Part shown: one piece after another, positions 43,320 through 51,666 of the stretch | How the letters are laid out: each line of letters begins with the position of its first letter | Numbering within the stretch: position 1 is the first letter of the stretch | Assembly (NCBI RefSeq): GCF_025685395.1 | Contig: NZ_JAGSYA010000004.1 | Span: forward strand, 2,418,001-2,482,000 | Reading direction: 5' to 3' | Origin: Terriglobus tenax | Lineage (GTDB): Bacteria; Acidobacteriota; Terriglobia; Terriglobales; Acidobacteriaceae | Length of the DNA stretch: 64,000 bases | Program-made: the position numbers and the translations under genes | The notes under the pieces: generated by a model | What the model saw: the letters and a program-made list of their open reading frames with translations, nothing else | Databases searched by the model: none | Told to the model about the DNA's origin: nothing

Positions 43320-44600
43320 ATGAAGGTTCTGGTTATTGGTGGTGGTGGTCGCGAGCATGCCCTCGTATGGTCGTTGCAGCAGAGTTCCAAAGTCACGGAA
43401 GTGGTCTGCGCTCCCGGTAACGGCGGCATCGCCGCCATTGCGCGTTGCCTTCCCGTGGATGTAAAGGACGTCGACTCCATGCTCGCGGTCGTCGCGCAGG
43501 AGCAGCCCGCGCTTACCGTCGTTGGCCCCGAGATTCCCCTCGCCGCCGGTATCGTGGACGCCATGCAGGCCCGCGGCCTGCGCGTCTTCGGACCCACGCA
43601 GGCTGCCGCTCAGCTCGAAAGCAGCAAGTCTTTCGCCAAGGAGTTCATGCAGCGCCACCGCATCCCCACGGCGCACTACGCCGTCTGTACCTCGCTTGAA
43701 GAGGTACGCAAGTCGCTGCCCATCTTCCATACGCCGCTCGTTGTAAAGGCTGACGGTCTCGCCGCCGGCAAAGGCGTCATCATCTGCCAGACCAAGGCGG
43801 AAGCCGAGGAAGCCGCTGCCGGCATTTTCTCCGGCGCCCTGCTCGGTTCCAGCGAAACCCGTCTGGTGCTCGAAGAGTTCCTTGAAGGCGAAGAGGTCAG
43901 CTTCTTCGCTCTCTGCGACGGCAAGCACGCCATTCCCATTGCCGCCGCGCAGGACCACAAGCGCGTGGGCGAGGGCGACACCGGTCTGAACACCGGCGGC
44001 ATGGGTGCCTACTGCACCGATACGCTGCTTGAGCCCAGCATGGTCGAGTGGCTCACCACCCACGTCACGCAGAACGTCGTCGACGGCATGGCGCAGGAGG
44101 GCACCCCCTTCACCGGCATCCTCTTTACTGGTCTGATGATGACCGCGCGCGGTCCCATGGTGCTCGAGTTCAACACCCGCTGGGGCGATCCGGAAACGGA
44201 AGCGATCCTTCTGCGCCTTGAGTCCGATCTTTATGACCTGTTCGATGCCGCGGTTGATGGCCGCGCCGACAAGGTTGCCATCCGCCTCAAGCCCGGCGCC
44301 AGTGCCTGCGTCATCGCCGCCAGCGGAGGTTATCCCGGCAGCTACCGCTCCGGCCTCGGGATTGACGGTCTTACCTCCACCAGCGACGCTGGCGCCGTGC
44401 AGGTCTTCCACGCCGGCACCTCGCTCGTCGAGGGCGAGTTCCGCACCGCGGGCGGCCGTGTCCTGGCTGTCTCCGCCGCTGCAGATGACCTGAAGACCGC
44501 GCTCGCCATGATTTACGGATGCCTGGAGAGCATCCGTTTTGAAGGCATGTTCTACCGCCGCGACATTGGTTACCGCGCCCTTGCCGAAGAAGGCAAATAA
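43320..44600 (+). CDS. purD: Phosphoribosylamine-glycine ligase
   Basis: PurD joins glycine to phosphoribosylamine with ATP, the second step of purine synthesis. The 426-residue ATP-grasp protein begins MKVLVIGGGGREHALVWSLQ, with DGLAAGKGVIICQTKAEAEE, HKRVGEGDTGLNTGGMGAYC and FNTRWGDPETEAILLRLES. The ATG at 43320 fits the conserved N-terminus. It ends exactly where the DinB-fold gene starts (TAAATG), so the genes form an operon. Confidence 0.97.
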   Translation: MKVLVIGGGGREHALVWSLQQSSKVTEVVCAPGNGGIAAIARCLPVDVKDVDSMLAVVAQEQPALTVVGPEIPLAAGIVDAMQARGLRVFGPTQAAAQLESSKSFAKEFMQRHRIPTAHYAVCTSLEEVRKSLPIFHTPLVVKADGLAAGKGVIICQTKAEAEEAAAGIFSGALLGSSETRLVLEEFLEGEEVSFFALCDGKHAIPIAAAQDHKRVGEGDTGLNTGGMGAYCTDTLLEPSMVEWLTTHVTQNVVDGMAQEGTPFTGILFTGLMMTARGPMVLEFNTRWGDPETEAILLRLESDLYDLFDAAVDGRADKVAIRLKPGASACVIAASGGYPGSYRSGLGIDGLTSTSDAGAVQVFHAGTSLVEGEFRTAGGRVLAVSAAADDLKTALAMIYGCLESIRFEGMFYRRDIGYRALAEEGK

Positions 44601-45098
44601 ATGACTCAGCCTGCACTCACCGCCGACGAGATGCTGACCTGGAATGAGAAGACCTCCACGCGCTTTCGCGACCTGCTCGCAAAGCATCCTGAGGCGCTTC
44701 AGTTCTCCTGCGACATAGCAAAGGTCAGCACCCTCGGCGGTTTGATGCAGCACATCGTTGCTGTGGAGCTTCGCTACGCCGAGCGTCTTGCCGGACAGCC
44801 CGAGACTCAGTACGACCAGGTGCCTTTCGCCACGGTGGAGGAGATCTTCGAGACGCACGACCGCGCCATCGCACTCTTTCGTGAAGCCCTGGCAACGTCC
44901 GGTACCAACTGGGATGAAGAGCTTGAGTTCGTCACACGCTCGCTCGGCAAGATGATTGCCACGCGCAAGGCGGTCTTCTTCCATGCGCTCTCGCATTCCA
45001 TCCGCCACTACGCGCAACTCACCACGCTGCTGCGCCAGCACGGCATTACCATGCCGCTTCCGCAGGACTACCTCATGGTTGCCGCGAGGATCGCATGA
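44601..45098 (+). CDS. DinB-fold protein
   Basis: A 165-residue four-helix-bundle protein of the DinB/YfiT type. The metal-binding histidines can be placed in LMQHIVAVELRYAERLAG and, near the end, VFFHALSHSIRHYAQLTTLL. Proteins of this fold bind metals such as nickel or zinc; several act as thiol-dependent transferases or in bacillithiol-type chemistry. The function here is unknown. It follows purD with no gap and overlaps the RidA-like gene by 4 bases. Confidence 0.8.
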   Translation: MTQPALTADEMLTWNEKTSTRFRDLLAKHPEALQFSCDIAKVSTLGGLMQHIVAVELRYAERLAGQPETQYDQVPFATVEEIFETHDRAIALFREALATSGTNWDEELEFVTRSLGKMIATRKAVFFHALSHSIRHYAQLTTLLRQHGITMPLPQDYLMVAARIA

Positions 45099-45565
45099 AG
45101 CGCAAGCTGGCCACAATGCTGCTGCTCTCGACTGCCGCCTTCGCGCAGCAGGGAGTCGTGGTGAAACGCCTCGGAGCTCCGGACGTTCGTATCGAACCCG
45201 CCATCTGGGTCGGCGACATGCTCTACGTCTGCGGCGTCATGGGGACGCCGGAGAAGCCCGGCAATCCCCCTGTCTATACCTCTGATACCGAACAGCAGGC
45301 ACGCTCCGCCTTCGCCAATATCGAGAAGGTACTCAAGGAGCAAGGCCTCGGCCTCGGAGACATCGTGCAGATGCAGGTCTTCCTCAAGGCAGACCCCAGG
45401 ACCGGCGTCATGGACCGTCCCGGCATGGAACGCGCCTACTCCGCCAACTTCGGCTCCAAAGAGCAGCCCCGCAAGCCGGTCCGCGCCACGGTCGAGGTCA
45501 AAAACCTCGTCGTCCCCACCGGCCTGATTGAAGTCATGGTCGTCGCCGCCCGTCCCCGGCAATAA
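45095..45565 (+). CDS. Exported RidA-family (YjgF/UK114) protein
   Basis: A 156-residue protein. A signal peptide (MLLLSTAAFAQ) precedes a RidA fold with PAIWVGDMLYVCGVMGTPEK and VRATVEVKNLVVPTGLIEVM. The arginine in VRATVEV corresponds to the catalytic arginine of imine deaminases in this family. Exported RidA is unusual compared with the cytosolic form that deaminates reactive enamines. It overlaps the DinB gene by ATGA and is followed by a strong terminator. Confidence 0.82.
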   Translation: MKRKLATMLLLSTAAFAQQGVVVKRLGAPDVRIEPAIWVGDMLYVCGVMGTPEKPGNPPVYTSDTEQQARSAFANIEKVLKEQGLGLGDIVQMQVFLKADPRTGVMDRPGMERAYSANFGSKEQPRKPVRATVEVKNLVVPTGLIEVMVVAARPRQ

Positions 45566-45577
45566 AGCCTGCTTTGT

Positions 45578-45616
45578 TACCCCATTCTTTCGCATCGCGA
45601 AAGGGTGGGGTGTCGA
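45578..45616. repeat. Family C hairpin repeat
   Basis: taccccattctttcgc with gcgaaagggtggggt, just after the RidA-like gene and before the terminator. Confidence 0.6.
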
Positions 45617-45631
45617 GCGAAGCGAGATTAA

Positions 45632-45671
45632 AACAAGAAGGCTCCTGCTTCGGCAGGAGCCTTCTTGTTTA
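45632..45671. terminator. Bidirectional intrinsic terminator
   Basis: A perfect 18-bp stem (45632-45649 paired with 45654-45671) with a TTCG loop. AAAC and GTTT at either end give polarity in both directions. It separates the converging purD-operon and purL-purF operon. Confidence 0.9.
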
Positions 45672-45685
45672 TCCCTCAACTGCTG

Positions 45686-47170
45686 CTATGCCTTCACCGG
45701 CTCCACTGTAATCGCGGGCAGAATCTCGTCCACATCCACCCACTGCGTCGGGTAGTTGCCCGTGTAGCATGCCGTGCAATAGCCGTTGCCGCCCTCGTCA
45801 AACGATCCGCAGGCCTTCAGCACACCATCCAGCGACAGGTACGCGAGCGAATCCGCCTCAATGAACTGGCGAATCTCCTCGATCGTGTTGTTGGCTGCAA
45901 TCAGGTCCTTGGCGCTCGGCGTATCCACACCGTAGAAACACGGGGAGATCGTCGGCGGGCAGGAGATGCGCATATGCACCTCCGCCGCTCCGGCGGCTCT
46001 GCACATACGAACAATTTTTCTGCTGGTTGTCCCGCGAATGATCGAGTCGTCGATCAGGATCACGCGCTTGCCTTCCAGCAACGCACGCGACGGGTTCAGC
46101 TTCATGCGCACGCCAAAGTCGCGCACCCGCTGTGTCGGTTCAATAAACGTGCGGCCCACATAGTGGTTGCGAATCAGACCGAAGTTGAACGGAATGCCCG
46201 ACTCGGCCGAGTAGCCCAGTGCCGCCGTTACGCCGCTATCCGGTACCGGAACGACGAGGTCGGCATCCACGCCCGACTCGCGCGCCAGCTGGCGGCCCAT
46301 CTCTTCACGGCTGTTCTGCACCCAGCGGCCAAACACCTTCGAGTCCGGACGAGCGAAGTACACATGCTCAAAGATGCAGCTTGCCTGCTTGGTCTTCTTC
46401 GTATCGAAGAAGCGCGAGGTCACACCGTCCTCGCTCACCATCACCAGCTCGCCCGGCTGAACATCGCGCTCATACTTGGCGTGCAGCAGGTCCAGAGCGC
46501 AGGTCTCGGAGGCAAAAACAAAGGTGTCCGGCTTGCCATCGGTGCCGGTAATGCGGCCCATGCACAGCGGGCGGAAGCCATGCGGATCGCGCGCCGCAAA
46601 GATGCGGTTGCGCGTCATCATCACAATCGAGAACGCACCATCCACCTGCGACAGGGAATCGGCGATACAGTCCACCAGCGTTGTCTCCGCCGAGTGGGCA
46701 ATCAACTGCACAATAATCTCGGTATCGCTGGTCGTCTGGAAGACCGCGCCATCGCGCTCCAGGCGCTCTTTCGCAGTTCCCAGGTTCACCAGGTTGCCGT
46801 TGTGCGCAATTGCAATCAGGCCCTTCACGGAGTCCACGCGGATCGGCTGTGCATTCAGCAGTGCCGAGTCGCCCGTCGTGGAGTAGCGCGTGTGGCCAAT
46901 CGCCATCTCGCCGGGCAGCTTCTGCAGCACGTCGTCGGTAAAGATCTCCGACACCAGGCCCATGCCCTTTACATCGATGATGTCCTCACCATTCGAGGTC
47001 GCAATGCCGCCGGACTCCTGCCCGCGATGCTGCAGCGAGTACAGGCCCCAGTACGTCATGCGTGCAGCCTCAGGATGGCCATACACCGCCATCACGCCGC
47101 ACTCTTCCTTCAGTTTGTCGAACGGGGTCTCGTCGAGTTCCAGGTCGTCCTGCTGCACTACGGTGGTCAT
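45686..47170 (-). CDS. purF: Amidophosphoribosyltransferase
   Basis: PurF makes phosphoribosylamine from PRPP and glutamine, the first purine step. The 494-residue protein has a propeptide; cleavage before C24 in KEECGVMAVYGHPEA gives the N-terminal glutamine-hydrolysing cysteine. The PRPP site is VILIDDSIIRGTTS. CxxxC-type cysteines near the C-terminus (GNGYCTACYTGNYPTQW) suggest the Fe-S cluster type. It follows purL with a one-base overlap (TAATG). Confidence 0.96.
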   Translation of the reverse strand: MTTVVQQDDLELDETPFDKLKEECGVMAVYGHPEAARMTYWGLYSLQHRGQESGGIATSNGEDIIDVKGMGLVSEIFTDDVLQKLPGEMAIGHTRYSTTGDSALLNAQPIRVDSVKGLIAIAHNGNLVNLGTAKERLERDGAVFQTTSDTEIIVQLIAHSAETTLVDCIADSLSQVDGAFSIVMMTRNRIFAARDPHGFRPLCMGRITGTDGKPDTFVFASETCALDLLHAKYERDVQPGELVMVSEDGVTSRFFDTKKTKQASCIFEHVYFARPDSKVFGRWVQNSREEMGRQLARESGVDADLVVPVPDSGVTAALGYSAESGIPFNFGLIRNHYVGRTFIEPTQRVRDFGVRMKLNPSRALLEGKRVILIDDSIIRGTTSRKIVRMCRAAGAAEVHMRISCPPTISPCFYGVDTPSAKDLIAANNTIEEIRQFIEADSLAYLSLDGVLKACGSFDEGGNGYCTACYTGNYPTQWVDVDEILPAITVEPVKA

Positions 47171-49485
47171 TACGCCAGCACCTCCGTCGCCAGGCGCGAC
47201 TCCAGCGCCGTAGCCCAGGTCTGCTTCAGGTCGCTTACAGCCGCGCGAATCACGTTCTCGCCGCCCAGCGTGATGGACAGCGTACCGTCCGCCGTCACCT
47301 TACCGATCGGCTGCGCCATCAGCGTACCATCCTTCTCAATCGTGCCCACCAGGGCTTCTACAGATTTGTGCGAACAGGTCACCAGCACCGTGCTGGCCGG
47401 CTCACTGAACAGTGTCTCCAGCGCGCCCTTCTCGGTGTCGATCTTCACTTCAGCGCCTACGCCCTTGCGGAAGCAGGCCTTTGCCAGGGCCACGGCCAGG
47501 CCGCCGTCGGAGATATCCGAGGCCGAGCTGACGAAGCTCCGCTTCGCCAGCTGCTGCAGCATCGCGTGCAGCGCGGCTTCCTTCTCCAGGTCAATCGCCG
47601 GAGGTGCACCCCACAGCTTGCCCAGCACCGTCTTTGCAAACTCGCTGGATCCGAACTCCGTCTGCCAGTCGGTTGCCTTCGCCGTATTCGGCGAAATCAG
47701 CACAATCACCTCATCCGGCTGGCTGAAGTGTCCCGGCATCGCCTTGGTCACGTCATCCAGAATGCCCACAATGCCCAGGACCGGGGTTGGATAGATGCCT
47801 ACGCCGCGGGTCTCGTTATAGAGAGAGACATTGCCGCCGGTAATCGGGGCTCCAAGCGCGATGCTGGCTGCGGAAATACCGTCAATGGCATTGGAAAGCT
47901 GCGCCATGATCTCCGGCTTTTCGGGGTTGCCAAAGTTCAGGCAGTTGGTGGCGGCAACGGGCTTGGCACCGGTACAGGCCACCTTGCGTGCTGCCTCGGC
48001 AAAAGCGTGCTTGGCCCCGGTCAGCGGATCCAGGTAACACCACCGTCCGTTGCCTGCCAACGCCATACTCAGCGCTCGCTGCGTACCCTTGATGCGCATC
48101 ACGCCGGCTTCATTGCCCGGACCCTGCACCGTGTTGGTCTGCACCATCGAGTCGTACTGCTCAAACACCCAGCGCTTGTCGCAGATGTTGGCCGCATCCA
48201 GCAGTTTTTTCAGCGCGGCGGGGTAATCCACCGGCTGCTCCAGCACTCCCGCCGGAGCCGTCTTCTCCACCGGAGCCACCCAAGTGCCTACCGGGCGGTG
48301 GTACAGCGGAGCGTCATCGGTCAGCGACTCATTCGACAGGTCAGCCACCAGCTCGCCGTGGTGACGAATCCTCATGCGGTTCTCCGCGATCACCGTGCCG
48401 ACAATATTCGCATCCAGGCCCCACTTCGCGAAGACGTCCAGAACCTCCTGCTCGCGGCCCTTGTTGGCCACCAACAGCATGCGCTCCTGCGACTCGCTCA
48501 GCATGATCTCGTAGCTGTTCATGCCCGTCTCGCGCTGAGGAACATTGTCCAGCTCGACATCCAGGCCAACGCCGCCGCGGGCGCCCATCTCGCAGGTGGA
48601 GCAGGTCAGGCCCGCCGCGCCCATATCCTGAATGCCGGCAACCGCTCCCGGAATCTGCATGACTTCCAGGCAGGCCTCCAGCAGCAGCTTCTCCAGGAAC
48701 GGATCGCCCATTTGTACATTCGGGCGCTTCTGCTCGGAACCTTCCTTGAACTCTTCTGAAGCCATGGTGGCACCATGGATGCCGTCGCGGCCCGTCTTCG
48801 CGCCGACGTAGATCACCGGGTTACCCACACCGGTCGCCTTGGCATAGAAAATCTCGTCACGCTTCACCATGCCCAGGGCAAAGGCGTTCAGCAGAGGATT
48901 GCCGCTGTAACAGGGCTCAAAACGCGTTTCGCCACCCAGGTTCGGCACGCCAAAGCAGTTGCCGTAACCCGCCACGCCATGCACCACACCTTCAACGACG
49001 GCGTGGTTCTTGTGCGTAATCTCTTCCGGCAGGGAAGCATCGTCCAGCGGACCAAACCGCAGCGAGTCCATCACCGCCAGCGGACGTGCACCCATGGTGA
49101 AGATGTCGCGCAGAATGCCGCCGACACCGGTCGCCGCGCCCTGGTAGGGCTCAATGTAGCTGGGGTGGTTATGGCTCTCAATCTTGAAGGCGCATGCCCA
49201 TCCGTCGCCCACGTCAATAATGCCCGCGTTCTCTCCGGGACCCTGAACCACGAGTTCGCTCTTGGTCGGTAGGCGCTTCAGGTGGACGCGCGATGACTTG
49301 TACGAGCAGTGCTCGCTCCACATCACCGAATAGATGCCCAGCTCCGTCAGCGACGGAACACGGCCCAGCGTTTGCTCAATGCGAGCATATTCCTCGGCGG
49401 TGATGCTGTGCAGTTTAAGCAGCTCGGGCGTGATGCGAGCCGGTGTGGGGACGTGGGTGGCCTGTGCTTGCAGTTCGTTAGGCAT
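47170..49485 (-). CDS. purL: Phosphoribosylformylglycinamidine synthase, PurL subunit
   Basis: A 771-residue PurL of the small type that works with separate PurQ (glutaminase) and PurS subunits; neither is in the window. It has [17 protein letters not shown] near the N-terminus, [39 protein letters not shown] and, near 540-560, [17 protein letters not shown]. It converts FGAR, ATP and ammonia to FGAM. The start is ATG 49485. It precedes purF with overlap. Confidence 0.96.
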   Translation of the reverse strand: MPNELQAQATHVPTPARITPELLKLHSITAEEYARIEQTLGRVPSLTELGIYSVMWSEHCSYKSSRVHLKRLPTKSELVVQGPGENAGIIDVGDGWACAFKIESHNHPSYIEPYQGAATGVGGILRDIFTMGARPLAVMDSLRFGPLDDASLPEEITHKNHAVVEGVVHGVAGYGNCFGVPNLGGETRFEPCYSGNPLLNAFALGMVKRDEIFYAKATGVGNPVIYVGAKTGRDGIHGATMASEEFKEGSEQKRPNVQMGDPFLEKLLLEACLEVMQIPGAVAGIQDMGAAGLTCSTCEMGARGGVGLDVELDNVPQRETGMNSYEIMLSESQERMLLVANKGREQEVLDVFAKWGLDANIVGTVIAENRMRIRHHGELVADLSNESLTDDAPLYHRPVGTWVAPVEKTAPAGVLEQPVDYPAALKKLLDAANICDKRWVFEQYDSMVQTNTVQGPGNEAGVMRIKGTQRALSMALAGNGRWCYLDPLTGAKHAFAEAARKVACTGAKPVAATNCLNFGNPEKPEIMAQLSNAIDGISAASIALGAPITGGNVSLYNETRGVGIYPTPVLGIVGILDDVTKAMPGHFSQPDEVIVLISPNTAKATDWQTEFGSSEFAKTVLGKLWGAPPAIDLEKEAALHAMLQQLAKRSFVSSASDISDGGLAVALAKACFRKGVGAEVKIDTEKGALETLFSEPASTVLVTCSHKSVEALVGTIEKDGTLMAQPIGKVTADGTLSITLGGENVIRAAVSDLKQTWATALESRLATEVLA

Positions 49486-49715
49486 AGCTGGCTACCTTGA
49501 TTCTCTCACGTTGCTGCCGGGTTACACTGCAACGCGACTGCACCGGTTCTGGTGCAACCAGGCCTTTTCGTCCACAGGGCCGAACCCGCCCTAGGTCTGC
49601 CGCCCTAGCTTCATGCATCCAGACGATGTCATCCCGGCCGCGAGGCAAGGCGCCGCAGTAGGGGGCCTTGCGTGTGCCTTCGGCCTGCCCCCTGTCCTTA
49701 ACCCTTTGTCCTTAC

Positions 49716-50156
49716 TTACTTCCCGGTCGACCCAAACCCGCCTGTACCCCGCGGAGCCTCGGTAATCTCCTCTGCTTCCTCAAACGAGGCCACAATCCGC
49801 TGCACAATCCGCAACTGGGCCACGCGGTCGCCAACTGCCAGCGTTACCGTGTTCTCGGACAGGTTCGTCACCACAATCTTCAGTTCGCCCCGATAGCCCG
49901 GATCAATCACCCCGGCCAGCGTCGTTACACCCTTCACCGCCAGGCCTGAACGGTCTTCGACCAGCGCGCCATACTCAGCCGGAAACTCCATCGCCAGCCC
50001 GGTAGGTACCAGCGCGGTCTGCCCGGGCGCAATCTCCGCAGGCTCAGCAGCGTATAGATCGGCCGCGAGATCGCCCCACGGCCCGTCATGGGCATACTTC
50101 GGCAGCCTGGCGTTGGGGTGGAGTCGTTTTGTCTTGATCTTCACTTCGTGTGACAT
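49716..50156 (-). CDS. dut: dUTP diphosphatase
   Basis: A 146-residue dUTPase trimer subunit, which removes dUTP and makes dUMP. The five-motif pattern is recognisable: DLAADLYAAE, EDRSGLAVKGVTTLAGVIDP, GYRGELKIVVTNL, VAQLRIVQR and the C-terminal RGTGGFGSTGK that closes the active site. The ATG at 50156 is chosen, giving MSHEVKIKTKRLH. It lies 37 bases after the aldo/keto reductase gene. Confidence 0.93.
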   Translation of the reverse strand: MSHEVKIKTKRLHPNARLPKYAHDGPWGDLAADLYAAEPAEIAPGQTALVPTGLAMEFPAEYGALVEDRSGLAVKGVTTLAGVIDPGYRGELKIVVTNLSENTVTLAVGDRVAQLRIVQRIVASFEEAEEITEAPRGTGGFGSTGK

Positions 50157-50193
50157 ACGAACTTGATTGTTGCACGCAAGGCCATGGCCGGCA

Positions 50194-51261
50194 CTACACC
50201 GGCCGCCACTTGCGCACGTTCGTTCCGGCATTGATCCGCCGCAATAACTCGCCCCCAAAAAACATGTAGGGGTGAATATTTTCAAGCGCACTCACCTCAT
50301 CCAGCTTCTTCAGAATTTCCTGCGGCAATGTGAACTCCAGCGCCGCCAGGTTATCGTCAAGCTGCGCCACCGTTCGCGCCCCCAGAATGGTGGAGGTAAT
50401 CCCCGGTTGTGCCATCGCCCACGCCAGCGAGACCTGGGCCGCGTTCACACCCAGTTCCTTCGCTGCAGTCTGCACAACCTCCAGCGTCGCCCAGTTCTTT
50501 TCCGTGAACTTCTGGAAGACCGGATTACTTGTCCCTGCGAGCGTATTCAAACGGTTGTTCCCGTCATTCTTCCCTGTCGCCTCGCGCGTGTACTTGCCGG
50601 CCAGGAAGCCGCTTGCCAGCGGACTCCACGGACAGATGCCGACACCCATCTCCAGCGCTGCCGGTACATGCTCGCGCTCGATGGACCGCACCACCAGCGA
50701 GTACTCCAGTTGCAACGCAACCGGCCGCGCCATGCCGCGGCACTCCGCCAGAGTGACCGCACGCGCCAGGTACCAGGCCGGCACATCGCTGAAGCCGTAG
50801 TAGCGGATCTTGCCTGCACGCACCAGGTCGGTCAGTGACTCCACCACCTCTTCCACCGGCGTCACACCATCCCACGCATGCATCCAGTACAGGTCAATGT
50901 AGTCCGTCTGCAGCCGCTTCAGCGATGCTTCCAGCGCGCGATGCATGCTTTTGCGGCCATTGCCGCCGGAGTTTGGATTGCCTTCCTCCACACCGAAGGT
51001 GAACTTGGTGGCCAGCACCACGCGGTCGCGCAGCTTCTGCTCACGGAGCATCCCGCCGATTAGCAACTCGCTCTTACCTGCGCCATAGCCGTCAGCGGTA
51101 TCCAGGAAGTTACCTCCCTGCTCCACGTAGCGCGTGAAGACATTGCGGGCAACCTCGTCGCTTGATCCCCAATTGTCGTTGCCAAACGTCATGGTGCCCA
51201 GACTGCAAGGACTTACGCGCAATCCAGAACGTCCAAGCGTGATGTATTCCGTCAGCTTCAT
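50194..51261 (-). CDS. Aldo/keto reductase
   Basis: A 355-residue NADP(H)-dependent oxidoreductase. Family features are LRVSPCSLGTMTFGN, FLDTADGYGAGKSELLIGGM (catalytic Asp and Tyr), VVLATKFTFG (Lys) and DYIDLYWMHAWD (His). The C-terminal NADP-binding part is ITSTILGARTVAQLDDNLAA. It probably reduces carbonyl compounds; the substrate is unknown. The start is ATG 51261. Confidence 0.92.
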   Translation of the reverse strand: MKLTEYITLGRSGLRVSPCSLGTMTFGNDNWGSSDEVARNVFTRYVEQGGNFLDTADGYGAGKSELLIGGMLREQKLRDRVVLATKFTFGVEEGNPNSGGNGRKSMHRALEASLKRLQTDYIDLYWMHAWDGVTPVEEVVESLTDLVRAGKIRYYGFSDVPAWYLARAVTLAECRGMARPVALQLEYSLVVRSIEREHVPAALEMGVGICPWSPLASGFLAGKYTREATGKNDGNNRLNTLAGTSNPVFQKFTEKNWATLEVVQTAAKELGVNAAQVSLAWAMAQPGITSTILGARTVAQLDDNLAALEFTLPQEILKKLDEVSALENIHPYMFFGGELLRRINAGTNVRKWRPV

Positions 51262-51666
51262 CGTTGCCTCCCAGCAGAACGGTATCGCATGCAAAGGCCA
51301 CACAGCCACCCAGGAAGGGACATATGTTACGCACAAGCCGCCGCAATTTTTTTGAAGAGATACAACCGCAGAAGAAAACTATGCAACTTATTTCACTGTC
51401 GGTGGTTAGTAGTAAGTGCCGGCACGAGTTTTTTGGTTTCCCCATTTTGCTTTTGCATTTCGTAAGACCTCACTCCCCATGTGGTCTGCGCGCGTCTTGG
51501 TTCCTGCTCCGTTCGTTGCGAGCGATATAACCCGGCTTTTTCTCAGTGCGTACACACATAGGTGGTGTGGGTCCTGGTGCAGTCTGTAGTAAGACGCCTG
51601 CACTGGCATTCCCCCATTCGGCCCGCGTCTGGCCGCTAGATGCCTTGGTCTGGCAGGAGTCGCACG
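51262..51666. other. Intergenic region without a gene
   Basis: About 400 bases upstream of the large secreted protein. It is less GC-rich than its surroundings, with an A/T tract near 51347-51356 (caatttttttgaag) and no open frame of credible coding character. It probably holds the divergent promoters of the aldo/keto reductase and of the giant protein gene. I see no riboswitch-like structure or repeat copy. Confidence 0.5.

Noticed and set aside
43314-45116. A 600-residue open frame antisense to purD and the DinB gene
   Set aside because: High-GC shadow frame: it is exactly antisense to two well-recognised genes, has no ribosome binding site, and its composition (Gly/Ala/His-rich) is that of a reversed coding strand.
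45665-47794. A 709-residue plus-strand frame opposite purF and purL
   Set aside because: Runs antisense to purF and the end of purL, both secure; Arg/His-rich shadow composition.
49486-49715. Possible purine riboswitch before purL
   Set aside because: The gap contains only short imperfect hairpins and none of the conserved purine- or guanidine-riboswitch core sequences.
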